Shown here one piece after another: positions 5,391 through 6,356 of a DNA stretch of 6,356 nt. Where the stretch lies: NCBI GenBank assembly GCA_023433985.1, contig JAEYTN010000047.1, forward strand, positions 1 to 6,356, written 5' to 3'. The DNA comes from Pseudomonadota bacterium. Its GTDB lineage: Bacteria; Pseudomonadota; Alphaproteobacteria; Rhizobiales; Devosiaceae. The number at the start of each line of letters is the position of its first letter. Positions within the stretch are counted from its first letter, which is position 1. The notes beneath the pieces were generated by a model that was not told the origin of the DNA, ran no database searches, and saw only the letters and a list, made by a program, of their open reading frames with translations. Made by a program: the position numbers and the translations under genes.

Positions 5391-6356
5391 ATGATCACCG
5401 ACATCAGCACCATCGAACCGGAACGGCTGCCGGCCATCCCAACAGCGCCACGACATGCGCTCGACGGGATCGAGCACCGGCTGCGGACGGCGCACGCCAA
5501 CCACCTCGGCTACCCCTACAACCTGGCCGGCGCCGCCCCGGTGCCGCCTGCCTTCGGCAACTACCTCATCAACAATCTCGGCGATCCCTATGCGGGCTCA
5601 CACTATGCCTCTGAGGTCTGCGACCTCGAGCGCGACGTGGTGGACTGGCTGATGGACCTCTGGGGCTGCGACGATCGCGGGGCCTATTGGGGCTCGGTCG
5701 GAACGAGCGGCACGGAGGGCAATTTCTGGGCCCTGTACCTAGCGCGGGAGGCGTTTCCGAGCGCCATCGTCGTCCATCCCCGGGAGGCGCACTACTCGAT
5801 CCCGAAGGCAGCTCGGATCCTGGGCATCGGCACGCAGGTTGTCGATTGCCTGCCGAACGGCGAGGTTTCGCTCACCGATCTGCGCCGGGTGCTGCTGCAG
5901 CTCAGGAGTGCTTTCGTCATCGTGGCGCTCACCTGCGGCACGACGGTGAAGGGCGCGCACGACGATATCGCCGGGGTGCTCGAGGTGCTCGACGATGCCG
6001 GGTTTCCGCCGCACCGGCGCTACGTCCACGTAGACGGCGCGCTCAACGGCATGGTGCTGCCCTTCCTCGATGGCGTCCCCGACCGGCTGCAGCCGAATTT
6101 CCGGCACGCCATCAATTCGATCTCGACCTCGGGGCACAAGATGATCGGCACCACAATGCCCTGTGGCGTGCTGGTGGCGGAGCGCCGGCATGTCGAGCGG
6201 GTGGCATCGGGCGTCGCGTACCTGCGCTCCAACGACACGACGCTGATGGGCTCGCGCAGCGGCCACTCGGTGCTCGCCCTCTGGGCTCGCCTCCACGGCC
6301 ATGGCCACGACGGGTTCCGGCGCGACGCGGCTGTCGGCGTCGGGCGGGCCCGGGCC
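5391..6356 (+). CDS. PLP-dependent histidine/serine decarboxylase-family protein (3' partial)
   Basis: The frame is open for 322 codons to the window edge; bacterial PLP histidine decarboxylases are about 380 residues, so some 50-60 C-terminal residues are missing. This is a cytoplasmic group II PLP decarboxylase. Seen directly: HLGYP (38-42), INNLGDPY (60-67), TSGTEGNFWALYLARE (105-120), AHYS with H134 placed to stack on the cofactor, LPNGEVSLTDL (154-164), GTTVKGAHDDI (183-193), HVDGALNGMVLPF (213-225) with D215 expected to bind the pyridine nitrogen, STSGHKMIG (245-253) with K250 as the expected PLP Schiff-base lysine, MPCGV (256-260) and GSRSGH (287-292). All expected cofactor residues are present, so it should be active. 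The reaction is loss of the carboxyl group to give an amine. The best-known bacterial relatives make histamine, but several motifs (INNLGDP, GTTVKGA, DGAL.G, PMPCGV-like) equally recall plant serine decarboxylases that make ethanolamine, so the substrate is left open and no symbol is given. The N-terminus is about 20 residues longer than the Morganella enzyme. Confidence 0.93.
   Translation, partial: MITDISTIEPERLPAIPTAPRHALDGIEHRLRTAHANHLGYPYNLAGAAPVPPAFGNYLINNLGDPYAGSHYASEVCDLERDVVDWLMDLWGCDDRGAYWGSVGTSGTEGNFWALYLAREAFPSAIVVHPREAHYSIPKAARILGIGTQVVDCLPNGEVSLTDLRRVLLQLRSAFVIVALTCGTTVKGAHDDIAGVLEVLDDAGFPPHRRYVHVDGALNGMVLPFLDGVPDRLQPNFRHAINSISTSGHKMIGTTMPCGVLVAERRHVERVASGVAYLRSNDTTLMGSRSGHSVLALWARLHGHGHDGFRRDAAVGVGRARA

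Noticed and set aside
4522..5504. Minus-strand open frames opposite the membrane protein
   Set aside because: They are charged, low-complexity translations antisense to a gene with a strong ribosome site and clear membrane segments.

Overview
The window is GC-rich, with G or C at most third codon positions. All five genes lie on the + strand, with only short gaps between them. Base composition, the abundance of sugar-acid-type enzymes and the style of the proteins suggest a proteobacterium, most likely an alphaproteobacterium of the Hyphomicrobiales type. This is inferred from composition and gene content only, as no rRNA or lineage marker is present.

Left part (1-1504) is the end of a catabolic operon. 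It holds the C-terminal catalytic domain of a UxaA/GarD-type dehydratase (cut by the window's left edge), followed with a stop/start overlap by an RraA-family aldolase/decarboxylase. Together they look like a dehydration step followed by a C-C cleavage or decarboxylation step in use of a sugar acid or related hydroxy acid. A long imperfect hairpin sits directly after the second stop codon.

Middle part (1505-4447) is a 276-base intergenic region followed by one large gene for a LAL-type regulator: an N-terminal AAA-like ATPase, a long helical TPR-like middle and a C-terminal LuxR-type helix-turn-helix. A perfect 10-bp palindrome inside a longer A4/T4 dyad lies just upstream of its most likely ATG start.

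Right part (4448-6356) is a 152-base leader, an uncharacterised multi-span membrane protein, and a PLP-dependent group II decarboxylase of the histidine/serine decarboxylase family that runs off the right edge. The decarboxylase is open to the last base, with all core PLP-binding motifs intact. The leader is the most information-rich non-coding piece. It carries an 8-bp perfect inverted repeat overlapping the regulator's stop codon, a third copy of its CATAGG core, and a strong hairpin that hides the whole Shine-Dalgarno sequence of the membrane-protein gene.

A working model, which is inference, is that the LAL regulator controls itself and the downstream membrane protein/decarboxylase pair through CATAG-containing sites, with translation of the membrane protein further gated by the leader hairpin. 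The pair would make an amine (histamine, ethanolamine or another) and perhaps move it or its precursor across the membrane. I see no mobile elements, CRISPR arrays, tRNA or rRNA genes.
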